Shown in pieces: positions 52,372-60,804 of a DNA stretch of 64,000 nucleotides (position 1 is its first letter; each line of letters opens with the position of its first letter). A model generated the notes under the pieces. That model made no database searches. It was not told where the DNA came from and saw only the letters and a program-made list of their open reading frames with translations. Source of the DNA: Pedobacter sp. D749 (GTDB lineage: Bacteria; Bacteroidota; Bacteroidia; Sphingobacteriales; Sphingobacteriaceae); assembly GCF_019317285.1 (NCBI RefSeq), contig NZ_CP079218.1, forward strand, positions 4,960,001 to 5,024,000, read 5' to 3'. A program made the translations under genes and the position numbers.

Positions 52372-54248
52372 TATTTCAGCGGGATATCAATAACGATTGT
52401 GGTTCCATTTTGATTACTGTCTACCTGAATTTTCCCGTTCAAATAGCTTACCCTCGAGCGTATATTCTGCATACCTAATCCCTTTTTATCCTCTTCCTGA
52501 CTAAAACCAATACCGTTGTCTTCAGCCATGATATTGATCCTTTCATCAAAAGATAAAACCTGAATGGTCGCTTTTGTTGCCAAAGAGTGCCTGTTGATAT
52601 TATTTACGAGTTCGTTAACCATACGGTAGATGGTAATTTCCATGCTGCTTTCGATGGGGTGTTCTACTTGGTAAACAAATTCGAAAGCAATTTTACCCGA
52701 GTGATTTAAGGTGATGAAGTTTTCTTTCAGGGTTTCAATTAAACCCAGTTGCTCAAAGTTTTTAGGCATTAAATTGTGCGAAATTTCCCTTAAGTCGGCA
52801 CATGCCTTTTCAATCATGCTAATGGTTTGGTCGTAAAATATGCGGTCATTTTCTGTAAGTTTTAAAACTTTGTGCTGAAAAGCGGTGATATTTAGTTTTA
52901 TAATGGAAAGTGTGCCGCCAAGGTCATCATGAAGATCGCGGGCCAAACGTGTCCGTTCATCTTCCTGTGCGTTAAAAATGCCATCGGCCAGGTCTACCTG
53001 GTGTTTGCTTTTTTCTTCGAGCAGGATTTCTTTTTCCTTCTTTAAAAAGTTATAGCGTTGTGTTAGTGCAAAAGAAAGGAAAATAATTTCTGCTGTTAAA
53101 CCTACCACTAAACCATTTGGCTTTAATAAATTAAAGTTGGTGAGTCCTAACGTGTTAAAAACATAATTAAAAACCCCAAATAACAACATCACGGTTGCAA
53201 TAAAATAATACCAGCCCAACTTGTAGCCTGATCTTATTCTTTCTACCACACAAATAATAATAATGATTACCGTAAGGAGCGCAAGAAAATTGTTGATGTA
53301 AAAAACCGTTTTTTCTAAAATAATGAATGATTTGAAGAGCATAAAAACCGGAATGATCGACATGGCCCAGCAGAATCTTTTGTAATAGTTTGTAAAGCGG
53401 TATAACTTACTGTTTGAGTGATTTTGATTTACAAATAGTTGCATCACCTGGATTAACAGTCCACAGCTCAGTGAGGCCATAATTAATCGCATGTAATCCT
53501 GGAGACCAGGTAAGTTTGGGTAAAACCATTGAAAGGCCAGGCCCTCTTCTTCCAGGATAAAAATCAGGGTGCAAAAAATGTAAATGGCATAATATAAGTG
53601 GATATTATCTCTAACCGAGGCAAACAACAATAGGTTAAAAATCACTGCAAAAACAAAAATGCCTGTGTAAAACCCAAACAAGGTGTGCTGTGGAATTTCT
53701 GCCTGAATTATATCAACATCGCGTCCAATAGACATCGGCATATACATATTCTGTCCGCGTTTATCTGCCCACAAATAAAAAGTGGCTTTTTCATGAGGCA
53801 AAAGAATCATTGGATAAATGAAGCTTCTGTTGCGATAAGGACGTTGTTTAAAAGGGAAATGATCGCCGGTTAAACCTAGCGGATAAATCTTTCCCTGCTC
53901 ATTTACTTTAAACAGCTGGAGTTGGTTAATGCTTGAGCTCTGCTCCTTAAACATGAGGTGCACAGATTGATTTAAGGTGTTTTCGATATCAAAAGTAACC
54001 CAGTAATAAGATTGGGTATAACCTTTACTAAAAACTTTTCCTGATGTTAATGGGGTGAGTTTACCGGCCTGCTTATATTTTATAACAGAATCGATGTTCA
54101 GGTTTAAATTTTTGTCCTCAAAGAAATACCCATGCTTGCTAATATTGAATTTTTTGGCCGTATCGATAAAAATTGGATTGCCCTGCTGTGCAAAGCATAC
54201 CCGGAGTGGATTTAGGAAAAATAGAAATAAGAAGAAAACTTTATTCAT
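52371..54248 (-). CDS. 7TM-DISM sensor histidine kinase (HisKA_3 type)
   Basis: 625 residues from the ATG at 54248. A signal peptide (1-21) precedes a periplasmic 7TMR-DISMED2 sensing domain (about 25-180). Seven membrane helices of the DISM type follow (about 190-400), then a short linker coil. The kinase core has HisKA_3 H440 in RDLHDDLGGTLS and an ATPase domain ending with MAEDNGIGF and KKGLGMQNIRSRV. DISMED2 domains are thought to bind carbohydrates or related ligands. It is coupled to the NarL-type regulator by a 1-nt overlap, and it is divergent from the secreted-protein pair. Confidence 0.93.
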   Translation of the reverse strand: MNKVFFLFLFFLNPLRVCFAQQGNPIFIDTAKKFNISKHGYFFEDKNLNLNIDSVIKYKQAGKLTPLTSGKVFSKGYTQSYYWVTFDIENTLNQSVHLMFKEQSSSINQLQLFKVNEQGKIYPLGLTGDHFPFKQRPYRNRSFIYPMILLPHEKATFYLWADKRGQNMYMPMSIGRDVDIIQAEIPQHTLFGFYTGIFVFAVIFNLLLFASVRDNIHLYYAIYIFCTLIFILEEEGLAFQWFYPNLPGLQDYMRLIMASLSCGLLIQVMQLFVNQNHSNSKLYRFTNYYKRFCWAMSIIPVFMLFKSFIILEKTVFYINNFLALLTVIIIIICVVERIRSGYKLGWYYFIATVMLLFGVFNYVFNTLGLTNFNLLKPNGLVVGLTAEIIFLSFALTQRYNFLKKEKEILLEEKSKHQVDLADGIFNAQEDERTRLARDLHDDLGGTLSIIKLNITAFQHKVLKLTENDRIFYDQTISMIEKACADLREISHNLMPKNFEQLGLIETLKENFITLNHSGKIAFEFVYQVEHPIESSMEITIYRMVNELVNNINRHSLATKATIQVLSFDERINIMAEDNGIGFSQEEDKKGLGMQNIRSRVSYLNGKIQVDSNQNGTTIVIDIPLK

Positions 54249-54383
54249 TGATGAGAGAATTAGCAAACGCAATCAATATTTTATAAATATAATATATAAA
54301 ACAGATACTAAATATACCGAGTAAAGGGTATATAAATCGTTTGGTTGATCGGGTATTTTTACAATAAATTAAACGAACTTAAA

Positions 54384-55364
54384 ATGAAAAATTTCCTGAC
54401 GACTATTTTGGTGCTGTTTGTGGTACAGATGGTCAATGCGCAATCGCATGTTCCGAAAAGTGAATATAACAGATATAACTGTAGGTTCGCACCCAAGGGC
54501 TCGAACAATTCAGAAGGGAAAAATATGTGCCCGGCCTGTGCAAAAGAAGATGAGGATGCTAGAAAAAAGAAGATAGCAGATGATAAAGCAGCCTATGAAG
54601 CAGGCAAAATTAGAAATGCAAAGCTTAAGGCTGAAAGGGAGGCAGACTTTAAAAAGAAACTGGCCGAGACTGCAGAAAAAAATAAAATGACCGAAGTACG
54701 CGTAACGATGGGAAAAGTGCCTGTAACAGCAAGCAAAAAGGCTGAAGTGCCCGTAAAAAAAGTACCATCTAAACCCACAAAAGATATATTGTTTTTTGCC
54801 GACTACCCAGGATCAATGTCGATGAGTGGTAAAAGTTTAAACTATTTTTTGAACGAAAATGGCGATACGGTTTTAAAAAGCAAGGATTATGACAGCACTT
54901 TCGCTGCTTTTGGAGACAATAAAAATAATTTCCCTAAGAATATAGGAATCGTGATTTTGAATGAAGAAAACACCTTAACCAATGGTAAAACGAGAAAGGT
55001 TGCAGATATAGTTGACCTGAAGGGAAAACGGCTTTTTAATGATAAGAGCATCAGTACCATCTTTCATCTAATGAACGATTATTTTGTGATTGGCAGAAGC
55101 AAAGATTTTGGAGAGGATTCTAGCTGGGGCTATAATTACAGGCGAATTCAGGAAGTAGATATTTACAATGTAAAAACGAAAAAAACCATCACTTTGGATA
55201 AAGACCGCTCCAGAGTAGAACTTTATTTAACATTTGATCATCATAAACTGGAAGATGAAGGGCTAAAACCGGTGTTATCAAGAAGATATTCTAACTATGA
55301 TGAAGACATATACTGCATAAATGCTGCAGGTGAGTTGGTTGTGAAAAGGTTTCAGGGTAGATAA
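54384..55364 (+). CDS. Secreted protein with CxxC motif and charged coil, function unknown
   Basis: 326 residues from the ATG at 54384, where the signal peptide begins (MKNFLTTILVLFVVQMVNAQ). The mature N-terminus has Cys residues (NRYNCRF and MCPACAKEDED), then a Lys/Glu/Ala-rich helix (about 65-115). The C-terminal half is beta-rich with repeated D/N-G turns, resembling WG-repeat or propeller-like sheets (VVDLKGKRLFND-like strands). No known family is recognised. A serine-protease gene follows 33 bp later, so the two may work together outside the cell. Confidence 0.72.
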   Translation: MKNFLTTILVLFVVQMVNAQSHVPKSEYNRYNCRFAPKGSNNSEGKNMCPACAKEDEDARKKKIADDKAAYEAGKIRNAKLKAEREADFKKKLAETAEKNKMTEVRVTMGKVPVTASKKAEVPVKKVPSKPTKDILFFADYPGSMSMSGKSLNYFLNENGDTVLKSKDYDSTFAAFGDNKNNFPKNIGIVILNEENTLTNGKTRKVADIVDLKGKRLFNDKSISTIFHLMNDYFVIGRSKDFGEDSSWGYNYRRIQEVDIYNVKTKKTITLDKDRSRVELYLTFDHHKLEDEGLKPVLSRRYSNYDEDIYCINAAGELVVKRFQGR

Positions 55365-55397
55365 TAACCATTACCGTATGATCATAAATTAGAAGAA

Positions 55398-56186
55398 ATG
55401 AAATATAAAGTATTAATATTCCTTAGTTTTATTTTGCTGTTTTTAGATGTAAAAGCACAAAACTGTCATCCTGATTCATCTAAGAGGATACGTATTATGG
55501 ATACCAATATTCCTAACGAATATACGTGTTATATGGAAATGACAAGGGGCTGGCATAAATATTACGGTTCTGGTGCCCTGATTCATCCAAGGGTAATTAT
55601 TACGGCAGGGCATAACTTAGCCTATTTCCCTTTTGTAAAAAGAATTCCGTTTTTTCTTTTTAGGGGAACGAGAAAGGTTGATCTGTATTTTGGCTCGATA
55701 GATTCGGCACATTACACCACAAGTGCCTCATTAAAGCTTAAAAAAGGTAAAAACAAGTTTTTTAAGAGCGGCTACTGGATAAACTCAAAAACTAACAGGG
55801 ATTTTTCGATCATCATACTGCCCGATTCCTCTATTTATAAAAAAGTTGGTGGGCATTATAAATTCGTTTCTGTTAAGCCAGATGAATTACAAGGAAGCGA
55901 ATTGCATATAACAGGATCTCCCGGCGATCAAGACCTATTTGAAATGTGGACAGAGGGTACGAAAAATTTTTCGGTGGTGGATGCTTCTTTAAATTATGAT
56001 TTATATACGGTGGTGAGAAATAGCGGTTCTCCGATCTGGATAAAAGATAATAATAATTTACCTCAATTGGTCGGGGTACATTCAAGGGGTTTTGATCATT
56101 GTAATGGATCAGTTCTCATTAATGCCGAAACCTATAAACAGGTGGTCGAATGGTGTAAAAAATCAGGAATAAATTTGGAAAAATAA
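55398..56186 (+). CDS. Secreted trypsin-like serine protease (V8-like)
   Basis: 262 residues. A signal peptide ends at KAQ (residue 21). The chymotrypsin-fold triad is visible: H72 in ITAGHN, D135 in NRDFSIIIL and S211 in NSGSPIW, which is closest to V8/glutamyl endopeptidases and other GNSGSP enzymes. No pro-region or extra domain is seen. It lies 33 bp after a secreted Cys-containing protein and is probably co-transcribed with it. Specificity cannot be stated. Confidence 0.85.
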   Translation: MKYKVLIFLSFILLFLDVKAQNCHPDSSKRIRIMDTNIPNEYTCYMEMTRGWHKYYGSGALIHPRVIITAGHNLAYFPFVKRIPFFLFRGTRKVDLYFGSIDSAHYTTSASLKLKKGKNKFFKSGYWINSKTNRDFSIIILPDSSIYKKVGGHYKFVSVKPDELQGSELHITGSPGDQDLFEMWTEGTKNFSVVDASLNYDLYTVVRNSGSPIWIKDNNNLPQLVGVHSRGFDHCNGSVLINAETYKQVVEWCKKSGINLEK

Positions 56187-56252
56187 TCCAGAAATTTGGC
56201 TCATATTGCTACTTTACTGATTTGATGATCTCCAGTTGTATTAAAATAGCTG

Positions 56253-56897
56253 TTAACTAAAATCGTCAATCAAAAATACAAAAAGCTCTTTAGGCCCATG
56301 TGCACCTAAAACCAATGTTTTTTCGATATCGGCAGTTCTGCTAGGGCCTGTAATATTGCTGATCATTGATGGGATCTGATTGCCATACTTATTTCTTAAC
56401 AATTGAAAACCATCTTTAAGATCCAGAACCAGTTGGCTTGTCTTTGCAATTACAATGTGGTGGTGAGGGAAAATGCTCAACCTCCTGCCGGCAGCACCGC
56501 TATTGCTAACCATTACACTTCCGTTACGGGCAACCAATGCTTCGCAAAGGGTAATGCCTACCTCTGCCTGCTCAAAATCCTTATCAGTTTGATAAAACGG
56601 GAATTCGTATTTGCTTAAAAACTGCTGTAATTCTGGTTCCCAGCAATATATTTTACGCCATTTAAACTTATCGGCCAGCTGCAACATGTTTTCAAAAAAA
56701 TCAATCCCATCTTCACAAAAGATAAAATTACCCGAAATGGCAGTTAGCTGTTCGGCAAATAATATCTCCAGCTCATCTGTATTTTTTTTATACAATGCAC
56801 TTTCTTCTAAATTAGGATATGGGTTTTCGCGCTTCTCTAATAGTGCTTTCCTTATCTTTTTTAGTATTTGTTCTTTCGCTGTCGTATTATCCTTCAT
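56253..56897 (-). CDS. LUD domain protein (LutC/YkgG type)
   Basis: 214 residues, a single LUD domain. Typical stretches are GITLCEALVARNGSVMVSNSG, RRLSIFPHHHIVIA and the C-terminal TGPSRTADIEKTLVLGAHGP. LutC is part of the LutABC lactate-oxidation complex in Bacillus, but here LutA and LutB are absent, so that role is not shown. It lies 63 bp downstream of ftsH on the same strand, an order that I recall from other Bacteroidetes. Confidence 0.9.
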   Translation of the reverse strand: MKDNTTAKEQILKKIRKALLEKRENPYPNLEESALYKKNTDELEILFAEQLTAISGNFIFCEDGIDFFENMLQLADKFKWRKIYCWEPELQQFLSKYEFPFYQTDKDFEQAEVGITLCEALVARNGSVMVSNSGAAGRRLSIFPHHHIVIAKTSQLVLDLKDGFQLLRNKYGNQIPSMISNITGPSRTADIEKTLVLGAHGPKELFVFLIDDFS

Positions 56898-56960
56898 ATA
56901 AAAAAAAGCTACCCTAATGATTAAACCAGGGTAGCAAATGTAATAATAGAAATTATTTAT

Positions 56961-58976
56961 TTAAGCCTCAACAGGGGTAATATGTCCCGGTGTTCCGCTT
57001 TCGCCTTGACTTTCGAATAAACGTTTTCCGAAAATCACTTCTAAATCATCTTTAAATAAAACTTCTTTTTCAATCAGAATATCGGCTAATTGAATCAGTT
57101 TATCTTTATTTTCTTCTAGTAAAGAAATTGCTCTTTGGTATTGGCCTTCAATTAATGCCGAAATCTCTTTGTCGATCGTTAAAGCAGTATCTTCTGAATA
57201 TGGTTTAGAGAAATTATACTCGTTCTGACCAGATGAATCATAATAAGTAATGTTTCCTAATTTTTCGTTCAAGCCATAAATGGTAACCATTGCCCTGGCC
57301 TGTTTATTTACTTTTTCTAAATCGCTCAAGGCACCTGTAGAAATGGTATCGAACATTACTTTTTCAGCTGCCCTACCGCCCATTGTTGCACACATTTCAT
57401 CAAGCATTTGGTGAGGACGTACAATTAAGCGCTCTTCTGGTAAATACCAGGCAGCACCTAAGCTCTGTCCGCGTGGCACAATCGTAACCTTAACTAAAGG
57501 TGCCGCATGTTCTAACAACCAGCTTACAGTGGCGTGACCAGCCTCGTGAATCGCAATAGCGCGTTTTTCGGCAGGTGTGATGATTTTGTTTTTTTTCTCT
57601 AAACCACCTACAATTCTATCTACAGCATCTAAGAAATCTTGCTTATCTACTGCCGATTTATTTTTACGGGCGGCAATTAATGCGGCTTCGTTACAAACAT
57701 TTGCAATATCTGCGCCTGAGAATCCTGGCGTTTGTTTAGCTAAAAATTCGGTATCAAGCTCTTCTGATTTTTTAAGCGGGGTGATGTGTACCTCAAAAAT
57801 TTGTTTACGCTCGATAACATCCGGTAAATCAACATAAATCTGTCTGTCAAATCTACCCGCTCTTAATAATGCTTTATCTAAAACATCAGCACGGTTTGTA
57901 GCGGCTAAGATAATAACATGTGTATTGGTGCCAAAGCCATCCATTTCAACCAAAAGCTGGTTTAATGTATTTTCGCGTTCGTCATTTCCTCCCATTACAC
58001 CATTTTTACCACGGGCACGGCCAATAGCATCAATTTCATCAATAAAGATGATACACGGAGATTTATCTTTTGCTTGCTTAAACAAGTCGCGAACACGAGA
58101 TGCGCCAACCCCAACAAACATCTCTACAAAATCAGATCCTGACAGAGAGAAGAACGGAACCTGTGCTTCACCTGCAACCGCTTTTGCCAATAAGGTTTTA
58201 CCAGTACCAGGCGAACCTACCAATAAAGCACCTTTTGGGATTTTTCCACCCAGATCAGTATATTTCTTAGGATTTTTAAGGAAATCTACAATTTCCATTA
58301 CCTCTGTTTTGGCTTCTTCTAAACCTGCAACATCGTTAAAAGTAATATTTACCTGACTTTCTTTGTCAAATAAAGTAGCTTTTGATTTTCCAATACTGAA
58401 AATCTGACCGCCACCGCCAGCACCGCCACCCATTCTGCGCATCATAAAAATCCAGAAACCGATTAAAAGCAATACAGGTAAAATGATGCTTAAAAACCAG
58501 CTTGCCAACGGGTTGCTGCGGCTGGTTTTCTCTGCAAGAACTCTTGGTTGGTTGGCAGGAAGATCCTTTTGAGAATCGGCAAGTTGTTTATCCAGCCCAT
58601 CCATCGTTCCGGCATTGAAAAATACAACAGGACTAGCGGCATTATTTACACTAAATGTGCTAGTGCTTTTATATGCATTGTATATTGGTTTTTTTAAGCT
58701 ATCTTTTTTGATGTAAACCTCTACACGGACCAAATCGTCGGATTTATAAGCAACAACTTTCTGTACGTCACCTTTAAGTAACATCTGTTGTTCAAACTTT
58801 TGGTAGGTTACTTCTTTACCGCCGTCTGTAGTAAATAAAAACTGTGCTGCAATAATGGCTATGATAATGGCCGCATACACCCAGAAAATATTAAATTTTG
58901 ATCCTTTTTGTGGCTTTTTAGGGATGTTTGGTATTTTTCTTCCCTGTTTTTCGTTGGTGTTTTGATTATCGTTCAT
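56961..58976 (-). CDS. ftsH: ATP-dependent zinc metalloprotease FtsH
   Basis: 671 residues. Two membrane helices (about 29-47 and 159-178) flank the periplasmic domain. The AAA domain has Walker A GSPGTGKT (254-261), Walker B CIIFIDEIDAIG and the second-region-of-homology arginines (RAGRFDRQ). The M41 protease domain has HEAGH (475-479). FtsH degrades membrane and short-lived cytosolic proteins. It lies 28 bp after rsfS, and a LUD gene follows. The N-terminal Pro/Lys-rich stretch is typical of Bacteroidetes FtsH. Confidence 0.97.
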   Translation of the reverse strand: MNDNQNTNEKQGRKIPNIPKKPQKGSKFNIFWVYAAIIIAIIAAQFLFTTDGGKEVTYQKFEQQMLLKGDVQKVVAYKSDDLVRVEVYIKKDSLKKPIYNAYKSTSTFSVNNAASPVVFFNAGTMDGLDKQLADSQKDLPANQPRVLAEKTSRSNPLASWFLSIILPVLLLIGFWIFMMRRMGGGAGGGGQIFSIGKSKATLFDKESQVNITFNDVAGLEEAKTEVMEIVDFLKNPKKYTDLGGKIPKGALLVGSPGTGKTLLAKAVAGEAQVPFFSLSGSDFVEMFVGVGASRVRDLFKQAKDKSPCIIFIDEIDAIGRARGKNGVMGGNDERENTLNQLLVEMDGFGTNTHVIILAATNRADVLDKALLRAGRFDRQIYVDLPDVIERKQIFEVHITPLKKSEELDTEFLAKQTPGFSGADIANVCNEAALIAARKNKSAVDKQDFLDAVDRIVGGLEKKNKIITPAEKRAIAIHEAGHATVSWLLEHAAPLVKVTIVPRGQSLGAAWYLPEERLIVRPHQMLDEMCATMGGRAAEKVMFDTISTGALSDLEKVNKQARAMVTIYGLNEKLGNITYYDSSGQNEYNFSKPYSEDTALTIDKEISALIEGQYQRAISLLEENKDKLIQLADILIEKEVLFKDDLEVIFGKRLFESQGESGTPGHITPVEA

Positions 58977-59004
58977 TTGTCTTTGTCAAAATGGTTCTAT
59001 TAGG

Positions 59005-59379
59005 TTATGCGCTTTGATAATTTGTGCTTTCTGCATCCCCCCAAAGTTCTTCTATGCCATAAAAGTGGCGCTTTTCTGTTTTAAAAATGTGCACAACCAC
59101 ATCGAAATAATCAAGAATAATCCAATCTGCTGATTCGAAACCTTCTTTATGCCTCGGATCGGCCTGAGTGGCTTTATATATTTCTTTTTCTACACTATCG
59201 GCAATAGCTTTTACCTGAGTACCAGAGTTGGCACTCGCTATAATGAAGTAATCAGCCACTGAAGTATGAATATTTCTAAGATCTAACCGCACTATATCTT
59301 CTCCTTTTTTTTCCTGGATGCCGTGAACGGCTAACTCTGAAAGGTATGTAGAAAGGGCTACTATTTTCTTTTTTACCAT
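59005..59379 (-). CDS. rsfS: Ribosome silencing factor RsfS
   Basis: 124 residues, standard length. The family motifs are YFIIASANSGTQVKAIADSVE, WIILDYFDVVVHIF and the closing YGIEELWGDA. RsfS binds ribosomal protein uL14 and blocks subunit joining when nutrients run short. It starts 45 bp from the divergent birA start, so both promoters must lie in that short gap, and ftsH follows on the same strand. Confidence 0.96.
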   Translation of the reverse strand: MVKKKIVALSTYLSELAVHGIQEKKGEDIVRLDLRNIHTSVADYFIIASANSGTQVKAIADSVEKEIYKATQADPRHKEGFESADWIILDYFDVVVHIFKTEKRHFYGIEELWGDAESTNYQSA

Positions 59380-59423
59380 TAAAATGCTTTAATTTTGGAA
59401 TTACAATATTATAAATTCAACAC

Positions 59424-60200
59424 TTGCAAAATAACACTTTTTCGACACTATTTGTTGGTCAAAATTTAATCAAATTAAAAGAAGTTGATTCTACTAATAA
59501 CTTTTTAAAAAACTTGGTGTCAAAATCCGAGCCATTAGCCGAAGGTACTGTAATTATGGCAGACAATCAGTTTGCCGGAAGAGGGCAGCAGGAAAGCATT
59601 TGGCAAACCCAGGCAGGTAAAAATATTAGTACAAGTATTTATTTAAAGCCTTCTTTTTTGCCGCTAGATAAGCAGTTTTATTTAAATATTGCCGTTAGTT
59701 TGGCTGTTAGTGATGCATTAGCTTGTTTTGTGCCGGAGGGGATCAAGGTAAAATGGCCGAATGATATGTATTACCATAATAAGAAATTAGGAGGGATATT
59801 AATCGAAAATACACTGACAGGCAATTCTTTTAAATCATCAGTAATTGGCATTGGCTTAAATGTAAATCAATCACAATTTTCTGAAAGCATTAGTGAGCGT
59901 GCCACTTCAGTCATTCAAATTTTACAAAGAGATGTGCCTTTAATGGATATTATGGAGAAAATATTCATTTTTATGGAAAAATACTACTTAATTTTGAGGG
60001 CAGGGAAATACAGTATTTTACAAAATGATTACCTTGCGAGGCTGTATAACTATCAGGTTTCTGCGTTATATAAATATAACGGCGAGGTTTTTGAAGGAAT
60101 CATTAAAGGAGTTGAAGACAACGGCAGACTAAACGTTGATACTGAAAAAGGTTTAAAAGTTTTTAACTTTAAAGAAATTGAATTTACACACACAAAATAA
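59424..60200 (+). CDS. birA: Biotin-[acetyl-CoA-carboxylase] ligase BirA (monofunctional)
   Basis: 258 residues, starting with TTG at 59424; no ATG occurs before the catalytic core. Motifs: DSTNNFLKN, AGRGQQESIWQTQAG (GRG at 52-54), KWPNDMYYHNKKLGG (catalytic Lys region about 110-121). There is no N-terminal helix-turn-helix, so it is a class I ligase without repressor function. A C-terminal SH3-like domain is present (about 210-258). It attaches biotin to carrier proteins. The DsbD alpha-domain gene follows 6 bp later and is probably co-transcribed. Confidence 0.94.
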   Translation: MQNNTFSTLFVGQNLIKLKEVDSTNNFLKNLVSKSEPLAEGTVIMADNQFAGRGQQESIWQTQAGKNISTSIYLKPSFLPLDKQFYLNIAVSLAVSDALACFVPEGIKVKWPNDMYYHNKKLGGILIENTLTGNSFKSSVIGIGLNVNQSQFSESISERATSVIQILQRDVPLMDIMEKIFIFMEKYYLILRAGKYSILQNDYLARLYNYQVSALYKYNGEVFEGIIKGVEDNGRLNVDTEKGLKVFNFKEIEFTHTK

Positions 60201-60206
60201 ACACAA

Positions 60207-60656
60207 ATGAAAAAAATCACCCTGGTGCTTTCGATGGTACTTTTTACTGTTGCTGGCGCATTCGCTCAAATTGAAAAACCGGTAACATGGGCTTACTCCG
60301 CAAAGAAAGTAAGTAAAACTGAGGCTATAATTTATTTAAAAGCGACAATTGATGACAGATGGCACATTTATTCTCAGAATGTGAAAGACGGAGGCCCGGT
60401 AAAAACCACGTTTACTTTTACTCCCTCTAAAGACTTCAGTCTTGTAGGTAAAACAATTGAGCCTAAAGCTATTGTTAAATATGAAAGCACTTTTAAAATG
60501 AATGTAAGTTATTTTGAAAAGTCAGTAATTTTTCAACAAAAAATTAAGCTAAACAAGGCAGCTACAGTAGTTAAAGGTGTAGTAGAGTTTATGGTTTGTA
60601 ACGATAAACAATGTCTTCCACCAGAAGAAGTTGAGTTTAGTATTCCGGTTAAATAG
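60207..60656 (+). CDS. Separate DsbD alpha-domain protein (periplasmic)
   Basis: 149 residues. The signal peptide ends at AFA (residue 20). The mature part is an Ig-like DsbD N-terminal domain with its redox pair in CNDKQCLPP (C131, C136). In E. coli DsbD this domain is fused to the membrane part; here it is a stand-alone protein, and the membrane/thioredoxin part is encoded 150 bp downstream. A strong hairpin terminator lies between the two genes. The role is to pass electrons to periplasmic thiol partners. Confidence 0.88.
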   Translation: MKKITLVLSMVLFTVAGAFAQIEKPVTWAYSAKKVSKTEAIIYLKATIDDRWHIYSQNVKDGGPVKTTFTFTPSKDFSLVGKTIEPKAIVKYESTFKMNVSYFEKSVIFQQKIKLNKAATVVKGVVEFMVCNDKQCLPPEEVEFSIPVK

Positions 60657-60675
60657 TTGAAATCAAAATATTTGC

Positions 60676-60710
60676 AAACAGTCCCGAATTTTCGGGACTG
60701 TTTCTTTTTA
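60676..60710 (+). terminator. Rho-independent terminator between the two DsbD genes
   Basis: AAACAGTCCCGAA (60676-60688) is mirrored perfectly by TTCGGGACTGTTT (60691-60703), followed by a T-rich tail. Confidence 0.88.
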
Positions 60711-60804
60711 AAGTAAAATCTACGAAGTGTTGTGGTTTAAAAAAAATCGTTTCTAAAATTATTCTTAATTTCACGGATTCAAAACACACACACAAAACAC
60801 ACAA

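Noticed and set aside
57577..58356. Plus-strand open frames inside ftsH
   Set aside because: They are antisense to a strongly conserved gene and have no domain.
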